From the NCBI RefSeq assembly GCF_000340435.2, contig NZ_CP011883.2, positions 1,460,607-1,524,606 of the forward strand: 64,000 bases of DNA, in the 5' to 3' direction. Of this stretch, positions 16,826 through 24,471 are shown one piece after another. Origin of the DNA: Mycobacterium haemophilum DSM 44634. GTDB taxonomy: Bacteria > Actinomycetota > Actinomycetes > Mycobacteriales > Mycobacteriaceae. Below the pieces are notes generated by a model. The model saw only the letters and a list, made by a program, of their open reading frames with translations. It searched no databases and had not been told where the DNA came from. Within the stretch, counting starts at the first letter, position 1. Each line of letters begins with the position of its first letter. The translations under genes were made by a program, and so were the position numbers.

Positions 16826-18207
16826 CCATGACGACCACCGCCTCCGCATGGACTGCAACAGATTCGGTGATCGCCGACTCCCTGCTGATCGAAGGCGGTC
16901 GGCCGTTGCACGGTGACGTGCGGGTAGGTGGTTTCAAACATGCCCTCGTCACCGTGATCGGGGCGGCCGTGGTCGGACGGGCGCCGGTGACGATCACCAA
17001 TTGCCCTGAGATCGAAGAGACCCGGGTGCTGGGTGAGTTGCTGCGCCGCGCCGGTGGCCTGGTGACCCGCCGGCCCGGCTCACTCACACTGACTCTCGGC
17101 GGACTGCGCGACGAACCCCTCGATCCCGCGCTCGCCGCCCGAATCCACGGCGCCGTCTATCTGGTCCCCGGGTTGCTGGCCCGGTTCGGTCGAGTGCAGC
17201 TGCCGCCGGCCGGCGGCTGCCGGATCGGCGACCGGCCCGCCGGTGGGCGGCCGGTCGACCAATACCTGGCTGTGTTGACTCGCTTCGGTGCCCACGGGCA
17301 GGTAACCGCCGACGGGGCGCTGTCGGTCGTCGCCGACCGGCTCACTGGCTGCGAAATCGACCTCCGGGAGTTCATGGCTGATCCGGTCCTGCTAAGCGGC
17401 CCACTGTATTCCGGGGCCACCAAAACCGCGATTCTCGCGGCAGCCGCCGCGCACGGCACGACCCGACTGCACTACCCATACCCCAAACCCGATGTCACCG
17501 AGCTGGTTCGGGTGCTGTCGGCCATGGGTTGGTCGATCTGGCGACCCGATCCGACCCAGTTGGTCATCGAAGGACGCCCGGACCGTGGCGAACCTCGGCC
17601 GGTGAAACATGCTCTGATCAGTGACCTGATCGAGGTGGTGACGTGGGCGACCGCGGCGGTGGTGACTGGCGGTTCGATTCGGTTGAGCGGCCTCACCGGC
17701 GGCGCATTGGCGGCTGGCCTAGCACCAGAAATCACGCTGGCGCGCCAGATGGGCCTGCGATGGGAACCCGACGGCACGGACGCGGTGGTCGTCGGGCCGA
17801 CGCCACCAGACCGGCCGGTTAATGTCACGGTGGCCTCGCACGGAATCTACAGCGACAGCCAGCCGTTCCTGACGTTGCTGGCGACCCTGGCCCCGGGTCT
17901 ATCGCACATCCGAGAAACGGTCTGGCAGAACAGGTTTTCCCATGTGCCCGAGCTGAATCGGCTGGGTACTCGGATCGACCTGATCGGTGATGCGGCCCGC
18001 ATCACCGGTCACCACCCACCCGTGCGGGCCGCGAAGCGGCTCAGCGCAGCTGACCTGCGTGGTGCGTCGGCGCTGTTGCTGGCCGCGCTCCGGCCCGCCG
18101 GCATGACCCAGTTGACCGGATCCCACCACCTCGCCCGCGGCTACCAGGACCTGGTGGGCGACCTGCGCCGGCTCGGCGCCCGCATCAGTGCCGAACCAAC
18201 CGAGTAG
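16822..18207 (+). CDS. NikO-type nucleotide enolpyruvyl transferase
   Basis: A 461-residue member of the MurA/EPSP synthase superfamily. The MurA-type catalytic cysteine loop is present as PAGGCRIGDRP (C133), and the N-terminal phosphoenolpyruvate-binding lysine appears as K39 in VGGFKHALV. The genome's cell-wall MurA is expected elsewhere, and the context points to NikO/PolA, which moves enolpyruvate from PEP to the 3'-OH of UMP in nikkomycin and polyoxin, or to MalO, its counterpart in malayamycin. The substrate here is inferred to be pseudouridine 5'-phosphate because of the upstream TruD-like gene. The ATG at 16822 overlaps the preceding TGA, giving translational coupling. Confidence 0.88.
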   Translation: MTMTTTASAWTATDSVIADSLLIEGGRPLHGDVRVGGFKHALVTVIGAAVVGRAPVTITNCPEIEETRVLGELLRRAGGLVTRRPGSLTLTLGGLRDEPLDPALAARIHGAVYLVPGLLARFGRVQLPPAGGCRIGDRPAGGRPVDQYLAVLTRFGAHGQVTADGALSVVADRLTGCEIDLREFMADPVLLSGPLYSGATKTAILAAAAAHGTTRLHYPYPKPDVTELVRVLSAMGWSIWRPDPTQLVIEGRPDRGEPRPVKHALISDLIEVVTWATAAVVTGGSIRLSGLTGGALAAGLAPEITLARQMGLRWEPDGTDAVVVGPTPPDRPVNVTVASHGIYSDSQPFLTLLATLAPGLSHIRETVWQNRFSHVPELNRLGTRIDLIGDAARITGHHPPVRAAKRLSAADLRGASALLLAALRPAGMTQLTGSHHLARGYQDLVGDLRRLGARISAEPTE

Positions 18208-18219
18208 GGAAGGACGCCG

Positions 18220-19587
18220 ATGCCCAGCGGACAGGAAAACACGTCCCCCCGGATCCTGGTTATCTGGCCACCCCAGGTCCTGAGCTACTTCAATGCCGGT
18301 CACCATCTCGCCCTTTATCAAGTCACCGGCCATCTGCGTAGCAAACTGCCGCATGCCGACGTCCGGGTCTGCGATGCCAGTGTGGAACGGATCACCTGGA
18401 AAGACCTTGGTGATGATCTGTACCAAAGCCAGTACGACCTGATCGCGGTGATGAACGACTTCGACGGTGTCGACGGCCTCGGTCGGTTCCTGAGCTACGC
18501 TCACGCGCTGTGCCCGGGCAGCCGAATCGTCACCTTCGGGCGGCTCAGCGGTATGAATCCTGGCTTCTTCCAGCAGTTCGACCTGGATGCCGTGGTGCAC
18601 ACCGGCGACTTCGAACCCGGTGTGCATGCCGCGGCCAGCATATTCCTGGGCCTCGATCAGGCCACCACGGCGGCCGGTGTGCATCTGCGCCGCGATGGTT
18701 GCTGGATCGCCCCGGTGCAACCCGGTGCGCTGCTCGACCCCCAGGAGTGGGTGCTTCCGCAAGTCGACGAGATCCCCTACCACCGATACGACGAGATGTA
18801 CGGCAACGATGCCAACAAATTCTGCGGCATCCCCAAGCGGCGCGAACTCGTCGTCCCGGCCGCGCGGGGCTGCCCACTCGGCTGCTCGTACTGCGAGGTG
18901 CACCCGATCTTCGGTAAGCGGGAGCGTCGGCTCAGCGTTGACCGCGTGCTCGCTTACATCGAGGACTCCTTCGCCAAGGCGCCGTTCGAGTACGTGGCTT
19001 TTTATGCGCCGACCTTCACGCTGGATCGCAACTGGGTTCGCGACCTGTGCGACCGTCTCATCCGGGCCGGTTCGGTGTATCCGTGGAAATGCGCCACCAC
19101 GATCCATCACCTTGACCGGGAATTGGTGCAGCGGATGGGTGCATCCGGCTGTGTGCGGGTGAGTGTGGGCCTCGAGACCCTCGAGCCCGCCGGTCACGGC
19201 GCGTTGCCGCGGGCCAAACACACCTCCGATGCCAACCTCGACCAGCTGGCCAGGTGGTGCGCCGACGCCGGTATCGAGCTGAATTGCTTTGTCATCGTTG
19301 GCCTCCCAGGCACCACCATCGCGGGCGCCCAACACACCATCGAGACTGTGCATCGTCTCGGTGGCCGGGCCCGGCCCACGATCTATTGCCCTACGGGGCG
19401 AATGACACCGGATATGGCTGAGGCCGAGATAGCCGGCTACAACCGCCAACTGTTCGTCGCCGGCTCACACGAATTCACTCCCGCGGAACTGTGTGCCGCC
19501 TACGGGCTGGTCTTCGGTCCGCAGTGCGACCAGACCACCGTTTTTGAGCAGATCCCACCGCACCAGCCGGCTGCTGCATCGCTATGA
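18220..19587 (+). CDS. NikJ/PolH-type radical SAM enzyme
   Basis: A 455-residue radical SAM protein with the cluster motif C218-x3-C222-x2-C225 (GCPLGCSYCEVH). A B12-binding-like N-terminal domain region (residues 10-140) precedes a TIM-barrel with VSVGLETLEP and FVIVGLPGTT. In nikkomycin and polyoxin, NikJ/PolH cyclises 3'-enolpyruvyl-UMP to octosyl acid 5'-phosphate, forming the bicyclic sugar. Following directly after the enolpyruvyl transferase, this enzyme is inferred to do the same on a pseudouridine nucleotide. A good ribosome site, GGGAAGGA, precedes the ATG by about 6 bases. The stop overlaps the aminotransferase start. Confidence 0.88.
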   Translation: MPSGQENTSPRILVIWPPQVLSYFNAGHHLALYQVTGHLRSKLPHADVRVCDASVERITWKDLGDDLYQSQYDLIAVMNDFDGVDGLGRFLSYAHALCPGSRIVTFGRLSGMNPGFFQQFDLDAVVHTGDFEPGVHAAASIFLGLDQATTAAGVHLRRDGCWIAPVQPGALLDPQEWVLPQVDEIPYHRYDEMYGNDANKFCGIPKRRELVVPAARGCPLGCSYCEVHPIFGKRERRLSVDRVLAYIEDSFAKAPFEYVAFYAPTFTLDRNWVRDLCDRLIRAGSVYPWKCATTIHHLDRELVQRMGASGCVRVSVGLETLEPAGHGALPRAKHTSDANLDQLARWCADAGIELNCFVIVGLPGTTIAGAQHTIETVHRLGGRARPTIYCPTGRMTPDMAEAEIAGYNRQLFVAGSHEFTPAELCAAYGLVFGPQCDQTTVFEQIPPHQPAAASL

Positions 19588-20690
19588 AGACCGACAGTGC
19601 GCGCGACTCGCCTTTTGGCCACGTTGGCCTCGGCGGAATGTTCCGCAGCAGCCGGACCCGGCGTCCGGGCGAGGTCAACCTGAAAAGTTGCGGATTGCTG
19701 CACCGCAGCGCCGCCGAATTCCACGCCGCCACACTGAGCCACATCGACCCGATCGAGGTGCTCAGCTATCCGGTCTACGACGAAACCTATGCGCTGGCTG
19801 CTGAATATCTCGGCGTCAACACCGACATGCTGGTGTTGACGTCAGGCAGCGACCCCGGCTTGGGACTGTTGGTGCGGGCCTTCCCGGCAGCCAAACGCAT
19901 TGTGCTGCACACGCCGAACTTCGAAGGCTGGTCGAAGTTCGCCGTCATCGCGGGGGCAACCCTCGATCCGGTTCCGCCGTCGGCGCACACCGGCCAGTTC
20001 CAGTTCACCGATCTGCTCGACCGGCTCGGTCAGGGGCCGCCCGCCTTCGTCGTGCTCACCCAACCACACAGCTACACCGGGCAGGTCCACACCGCCGCCG
20101 AGATCGAGGAACTGGCGTACCAGGTCGGCCGGCACGGCAGCCTGCTGGTGCTCGACACCGCTTACCTGGCGTTCACCGAGGGCGGCGAGGACCTGGTACG
20201 CGGTGTCGTCGGTCTGCCTCACGTGGTTCGGGTCAACAGCTTCTCCAAAAGTCATGGGCTGTCCGGCGCTCGTATCGCTGCCCTCGCCCTACATCCCACC
20301 CGCGCGAATAACCTGTTCGATCTGGATCCCGAGGGGACGATCTCGGGTGTCGCGCTGGCACTGCTGCGCGCCGCGCTAGCCGAACCCGCGGTGTTTGACA
20401 CGATCCAGGCCGAAGTGCGGCGGCTGCGGGAACTCTTCGCGGCATTGATCGACGAGTCCCCGTTTGGTTGGCGGGCCCGACCCAGCGGCGGGAACTTCGT
20501 GACCTTCGACGCACCCGAACCCGCTGCGATCGCCGCCGCCCATGCCTACTTGCAGCAGCACGGCGTGATCACCCGGGATCTGTCCGGGCTGCCGGGATTG
20601 ACCGCGGCGATCCGGATCGCGGTCGCCGACGAGGCGATCATGTTTCGAGTCGTCGATCTGCTGACCGCGTGGCATCGGGAGTCCACATGA
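19584..20690 (+). CDS. PLP-dependent aminotransferase, NikK-type
   Basis: A 368-residue class I/II aminotransferase of the histidinol-phosphate aminotransferase type. The PLP-lysine is K222 in NSFSKSHGLSGAR; DTAYLAF holds the aspartate that contacts the pyridine nitrogen and LTQPHSYTG the family's asparagine-pocket position. In nikkomycin the equivalent NikK puts the amino group on the sugar carbon chain to give aminohexuronic acid, and that role is inferred here. ATGA overlaps join it both to the radical SAM gene and to the phosphatase gene. Confidence 0.88.
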   Translation: MKTDSARDSPFGHVGLGGMFRSSRTRRPGEVNLKSCGLLHRSAAEFHAATLSHIDPIEVLSYPVYDETYALAAEYLGVNTDMLVLTSGSDPGLGLLVRAFPAAKRIVLHTPNFEGWSKFAVIAGATLDPVPPSAHTGQFQFTDLLDRLGQGPPAFVVLTQPHSYTGQVHTAAEIEELAYQVGRHGSLLVLDTAYLAFTEGGEDLVRGVVGLPHVVRVNSFSKSHGLSGARIAALALHPTRANNLFDLDPEGTISGVALALLRAALAEPAVFDTIQAEVRRLRELFAALIDESPFGWRARPSGGNFVTFDAPEPAAIAAAHAYLQQHGVITRDLSGLPGLTAAIRIAVADEAIMFRVVDLLTAWHREST

Positions 20691-21469
20691 CGTCAGTCTG
20701 CGCTAGGCGAACGGCGGTCGGCACCCGGCTGATTCGTGTGCCAGGACTGCCCAACGTGCGCGACACCGGCGGTTTGCGCGGGCCCGGTGGTAGCCGGATC
20801 GGTCCGCGGGTGCTGCTGCGCGGTCCCGCGCCCGGGCCACAGACCTCGGCCGCGGTGTTTGCGCTCGGCATCCGGACCATCGTCGACCTGCGCCACCCCG
20901 ACGAACGAGGCGGTGCCGACTTGCCGCATCACGTCGGCACCCGGGTACTGCGCCGACCGTTGAGCGCCGACATGACGGGCATCCGGGGAGTGTGTCGTCC
21001 GCAGCCGCACGCCTACCTTGCACACTATCGGCTGCTGCTACCGCAAGCGGCCGCGGTGGCCGCAGAGATCATCGACCTGATCGCCCAGCCCGCCACCGCG
21101 CCCGTGTATGTGTGCTGCACCTTCGGTAAGGACCGGACCGGAGTGGTATCCGCGCTGGTGCTGCGGGCGCTGCGGGTTCGGCTGGTCGACGTCGGGAACG
21201 ACTACGCACTCACCGCCCGCTGTTACCGCAGCTGGCATCGCGACGATCCGCTGCCCGAGTGGGCCGCCGACTACCGGCCGGCCGATCTCGCCGCACGGAC
21301 CGTGACCGCGGCGCACACGATGCGGCTGCTGTTGGTCGGCATCGAACAAGCCCATCACGACCTACGCAGCTATCTGGAAGCGCACGGGTTGCAGCGGTCG
21401 GCGTGGTCCGACGCGATGCGGCGAATGTATCGGCACGACCTGCCCGAACTACCCGAGAAGGAACGATGA
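20687..21469 (+). CDS. Tyrosine-phosphatase-fold phosphatase, NikL/PolJ-type
   Basis: A 260-residue protein with the cysteine phosphatase loop C144-x5-R150 (CTFGKDRTG) and the upstream VPGLPNVRDTGGLR and DLRHPDERG segments typical of bacterial tyrosine/dual-specificity phosphatases of the Y_phosphatase3 type. In the polyoxin and nikkomycin clusters the corresponding enzyme removes the 5'-phosphate from octosyl acid phosphate. The operon position after the NikK-type gene supports the same job here, rather than protein dephosphorylation. ATG overlaps the upstream stop; its own stop overlaps the next ATG. Confidence 0.86.
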   Translation: MTSVCARRTAVGTRLIRVPGLPNVRDTGGLRGPGGSRIGPRVLLRGPAPGPQTSAAVFALGIRTIVDLRHPDERGGADLPHHVGTRVLRRPLSADMTGIRGVCRPQPHAYLAHYRLLLPQAAAVAAEIIDLIAQPATAPVYVCCTFGKDRTGVVSALVLRALRVRLVDVGNDYALTARCYRSWHRDDPLPEWAADYRPADLAARTVTAAHTMRLLLVGIEQAHHDLRSYLEAHGLQRSAWSDAMRRMYRHDLPELPEKER

Positions 21470-22128
21470 CCATGCCGGTGCTCGATCTGGCCGCCATCGA
21501 ACGGGCCGAGATACACGAGGACCCGTACCGCCACGCCGTGATCCGGCACTCGTTTGTCAGCGATGCGGTGGCTCGGACGCTGCGCGACGAATTCGCGTTG
21601 AACGGCTTCACCCGCAACGAGCGAGATGACACAACGCAGGGCCGAAAACGCTATCTGATGTACAACCTGCAAGTGGTGGCGGCCAGCGAACCGGTGGCGG
21701 ACACCGTCGCCGGGCTCTCTGCGACGTGGCAGACGCTGATCGGCGAACTACTCGACGACCGCTACCGGGCCGCAGTCGCCGAACTCACCGGCGCCGATTT
21801 GGCGGGCTGCACGATCGAGGCCCGCCTGGATCGATACGGCCAAGGCTGCTGGATCGAGCCGCACACCGACCGGGCGGACAAGGTCGTCACCCAGTTGGTG
21901 TACTTCAACGAGTCCTGGCTCGAGGAATGGGGCGGCGAATTCCGGGTGCTGCGCGGCCCGCAGTTCGATGCGTACGCACGTCGAGTCATGCCGCACCTGG
22001 GTACCTCAGTGATCATGCGCCGCTCCGAGAAGTCCTGGCACGGGGTGCCACCGATCACGACCGCTGTCCAAGGTAGCGGACCGCAGCGGCTATCCCTGCT
22101 GGTCCATTTCGTCCGCGACCCGGACTGA
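21466..22128 (+). CDS. Prolyl-4-hydroxylase-like 2-oxoglutarate oxygenase
   Basis: A 220-residue Fe(II)/2-oxoglutarate oxygenase. Iron ligands appear as H133-x-D135 (IEPHTDRADK) and distal H192 (KSWHGVPP), with the 2-oxoglutarate arginine in PQRLSLLVHF. The nikkomycin/polyoxin set includes 2-oxoglutarate oxygenases that oxidise the octosyl chain before transamination (NikI and partners); by position this is the matching member. Whether it hydroxylates, or cleaves the two terminal carbons, cannot be told from sequence. ATG overlaps the phosphatase stop. Confidence 0.85.
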   Translation: MTMPVLDLAAIERAEIHEDPYRHAVIRHSFVSDAVARTLRDEFALNGFTRNERDDTTQGRKRYLMYNLQVVAASEPVADTVAGLSATWQTLIGELLDDRYRAAVAELTGADLAGCTIEARLDRYGQGCWIEPHTDRADKVVTQLVYFNESWLEEWGGEFRVLRGPQFDAYARRVMPHLGTSVIMRRSEKSWHGVPPITTAVQGSGPQRLSLLVHFVRDPD

Positions 22129-22145
22129 CCCTTGATGGAGTAGAT

Positions 22146-23159
22146 GTGAGTGTCCTGAATTCGGTATCGCCACCCGTGAGTGCCGATCTCGCCACTGTTG
22201 TACGAGTGCTGCGGGGGTTTGGACCGGCCCGGGTTCCCGACATGCTGCGCCGCTGTCAATTGGCCGACCGGCAGCTGCTGCCGGCACTCGATGCGGGGCT
22301 GGCAGCCGGGCGCATTGTCCGCGACGGGGACCGCTACCGAGTCGCCGAAGTGCCCGACCCGACACCGGCCCAGCTCGCCACCGAGCTGTTCAATCCGCAT
22401 GCGCGGCTTAACGACAGGGCCGCACAGTGGTTACGCCGCTTGCACGAACTGGCCGCCGACCGGCCCAGCGAGCACGACGAGTGGCACCAGCGGCGCGTCA
22501 CCCTGCGTTCCTCGCTGCTGCGTCCGCTGTATCTGCATTACCGTGGTGACGTCGCCGACCGCGACGTCACCCTGATCGGCGACAACGACCTCACCAGTGT
22601 CGCAATGTTTCTGGTCGGCGGATTCCGCAGCATCCGCGTCCTCGAAGCCGACCCATCCGTGGTGGAATTCCTGGTCAAGACGTTCGACCAGCTCGACGCC
22701 GGCAAAACCCAAATCCAAGCCCAAGTCAAGGTCCAAATCCGCGAGTTCGACGCCCGCCAGCCGCTACCCAACGATCTGTACGACAGCGCCGACGTGGTGA
22801 TGTGCGACCCCTCGCGGCGGCTATACCGCAGCTTTTTCGCGCGCGCCGACGAGTTGCTGCGCGACGACGGAGTGTTCTACACCTTCGTCAACCCAAGCCA
22901 TTCACCCGCAACGGGGCAGTTCATTTTCCAACGGGATGCGATCGCGGCAGGGTGGATCCTCACGGACAGCATCCCCGTCATCAACGAGTCTCCGGTGCGA
23001 GCGGGCAGGGTAGCGCCCCAGCACCAGGCTCACTATCCCGATCCAGGAGATCACGACGACGCCATCTCGTTCACCGAGAGCCTGGTGCGTTTCGTGCGCG
23101 GCCCCGGTCTGGACGCCGAGGACGAGATTCGCCGGACGGTCCACGACCGTGCGGACTAA
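22146..23159 (+). CDS. BpsA-fold SAM-dependent transferase-like protein
   Basis: A 337-residue protein with an N-terminal winged-helix-like region and a C-terminal Rossmann transferase domain. The motif TLIGDNDLTSVAMFLVGG followed by RVLEADPSVVEFL is the nucleotide-binding pattern of the BpsA family (branched polyamine synthase, N4-bis(aminopropyl)spermidine synthase). The usual DPP catalytic motif is altered to CDPSRRLY. The GTG start lies 17 bases after the oxygenase stop, so the gene is within the operon. In this context it may transfer a methyl, aminopropyl or aminocarboxypropyl group to the nucleoside, but no equivalent is known to me in the nikkomycin set, and its substrate is unknown. 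Confidence 0.65.
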   Translation: MSVLNSVSPPVSADLATVVRVLRGFGPARVPDMLRRCQLADRQLLPALDAGLAAGRIVRDGDRYRVAEVPDPTPAQLATELFNPHARLNDRAAQWLRRLHELAADRPSEHDEWHQRRVTLRSSLLRPLYLHYRGDVADRDVTLIGDNDLTSVAMFLVGGFRSIRVLEADPSVVEFLVKTFDQLDAGKTQIQAQVKVQIREFDARQPLPNDLYDSADVVMCDPSRRLYRSFFARADELLRDDGVFYTFVNPSHSPATGQFIFQRDAIAAGWILTDSIPVINESPVRAGRVAPQHQAHYPDPGDHDDAISFTESLVRFVRGPGLDAEDEIRRTVHDRAD

Positions 23160-23163
23160 TCCG

Positions 23164-24471
23164 ATGACCGCAGCAGATTCCGGGGCATCGAGCTTTTTAC
23201 TGCTCAACACCAAGAAGATAGTGCACCGGTTGCTGGACTGGTTTCCGGACTCGCGCAGCGAAGTGGTGCTGGTAAGCACGCCGGCCGCCCTGGCGGCGTC
23301 GGGACTTGATAACCCGGACGCCCACTTTCGTCATGTGCATTCGGTGAGCGGGTTTGCCGATCCGTCGCTCGAGGAGGAGTTGTTCCAGCTGTGCTGCCAG
23401 TTTGGCGTTGAGCGAATCCTGTCGACCGGTGAGCGCGAGGTATTGCCCGCGGCGCGGTTGCGCGAACGCCTGGGCTTGCCGGGTATCGACGTGTCGACCG
23501 CGACCGCTTTCCGGGACAAGTTCGTCATGAAATCGATCCTCGCCGACGCTGGATTGCCGGTGGCGCCGATGCGTCGGGTGGATAGCGTTGCGGCACTGCG
23601 GGACTTCGCTGCCGAAGTCGGATATCCCGCAGTCGTCAAGCCGCTCGATCGTGGTGGTTCGGCGGGAATCCAGGTGCTTAGCGACGCCGACGATCTGGAG
23701 GCGGTCATCGGCGGACTAGACGCTGCGGTGTGGTGTGCGCCCATGCTCGCCGAGGCGTGGATAGCGGGTGATTTCTATCAGGTCAACGGTTTGATGGACG
23801 ATGGCGTCGTGGTGCTGGGCCAGCCCTGCTACAACCCGTACTCCGGTTGGCTCTCGGTTGCCTTCCACGTTCCCAACATGAACGGCATGCTCCCCGAAAC
23901 CGACCCATTAGCCGCCCGTCTTCGGGCGGCGACCACGCAGGTTTTGGCCGCGTTGCCGACCGTACCCGGTGTCAGTGCGTTCCACGCGGAGTTTTTCCAC
24001 ACGCCTGACGACCAGCTGGTGTTGAACGAGATCGCTTGTCGCGCCGGCGGAGGGGCGATTGTCGATACCCACGAGGCAGTGTTGGGGGTGAATCTGCACG
24101 GCGCCGGCCTGCTCGGGCAGGCGGGACGCCGGGTTCCATTACACGATGCGCCCACGATGCCCAGGCAAGGATTTGCACACTTTCCGCCTGCGTGCGGTGT
24201 GTTGCGTGAGATCCCGGTCCGCTGCCCGCTGCCCAATGTTCTCACTTACTCAGTGTCTGGCGAGTGTGGTCGCGCCTACCACGGTGCAGAAAGCCTCGGA
24301 CCGACCGTCGCGAAGATGACCTTCACGCTGTCCACCTCCGATGTGCGAGCCGAGTTGCGCCAGATCGAGCAGTGGTGGGAACGAAACACGGTGTGGGAGA
24401 ACCGGACGAGCGGTGTGCCCAATGGCGCAGCGTGGCTTTTACAACCGACACGCAATGCGAAGAACCGATGA
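23164..24471 (+). CDS. ATP-grasp ligase, first copy
   Basis: A 435-residue ATP-grasp protein of the carbamoyl-phosphate synthase/biotin carboxylase type. The central ATP-grasp domain shows VVKPLDRGGSAGIQVL with the nucleotide-binding lysine, and the metal-binding strand LVLNEIACRAGGG. Related ligases (NikS, PolG) join an amino acid to the aminohexuronic nucleoside through an acyl phosphate, so amide-bond formation between the amino-nucleoside and an acyl group is the likely job. The start is uncertain: ATG at 23164 is preferred, with GTG at 23149 overlapping the previous gene as an alternative. It is a 1361-bp tandem duplicate of the next gene. Confidence 0.85.
   Translation: MTAADSGASSFLLLNTKKIVHRLLDWFPDSRSEVVLVSTPAALAASGLDNPDAHFRHVHSVSGFADPSLEEELFQLCCQFGVERILSTGEREVLPAARLRERLGLPGIDVSTATAFRDKFVMKSILADAGLPVAPMRRVDSVAALRDFAAEVGYPAVVKPLDRGGSAGIQVLSDADDLEAVIGGLDAAVWCAPMLAEAWIAGDFYQVNGLMDDGVVVLGQPCYNPYSGWLSVAFHVPNMNGMLPETDPLAARLRAATTQVLAALPTVPGVSAFHAEFFHTPDDQLVLNEIACRAGGGAIVDTHEAVLGVNLHGAGLLGQAGRRVPLHDAPTMPRQGFAHFPPACGVLREIPVRCPLPNVLTYSVSGECGRAYHGAESLGPTVAKMTFTLSTSDVRAELRQIEQWWERNTVWENRTSGVPNGAAWLLQPTRNAKNR
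23252..24415 (+). repeat. Tandem duplication, left copy (pairs with 24613-25776)
   Basis: The two ATP-grasp genes align at a constant offset of 1361 bases from about 23252 to 24415 without indels at the points I compared at both ends. About 270 bases near 23260-23530 differ at only a few positions and about 110 bases near 24300-24410 are identical, while 23840-24080 has many changes. Conservation in blocks is the signature of a tandem duplication later homogenised in part by gene conversion. Confidence 0.85.

Noticed and set aside
16822..18207. Reading the enolpyruvyl transferase as the cell-wall enzyme MurA
   Set aside because: It has the MurA cysteine loop, but operon context with NikJ-, NikK- and NikL-type genes, and divergence elsewhere in the sequence, favour a NikO/MalO-type role.
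17899..19449. Long minus-strand open frame of about 516 codons opposite the radical SAM gene
   Set aside because: Its sequence has no recognisable family, and the opposite strand encodes a complete radical SAM protein with all cluster cysteines; it is a high-GC shadow.
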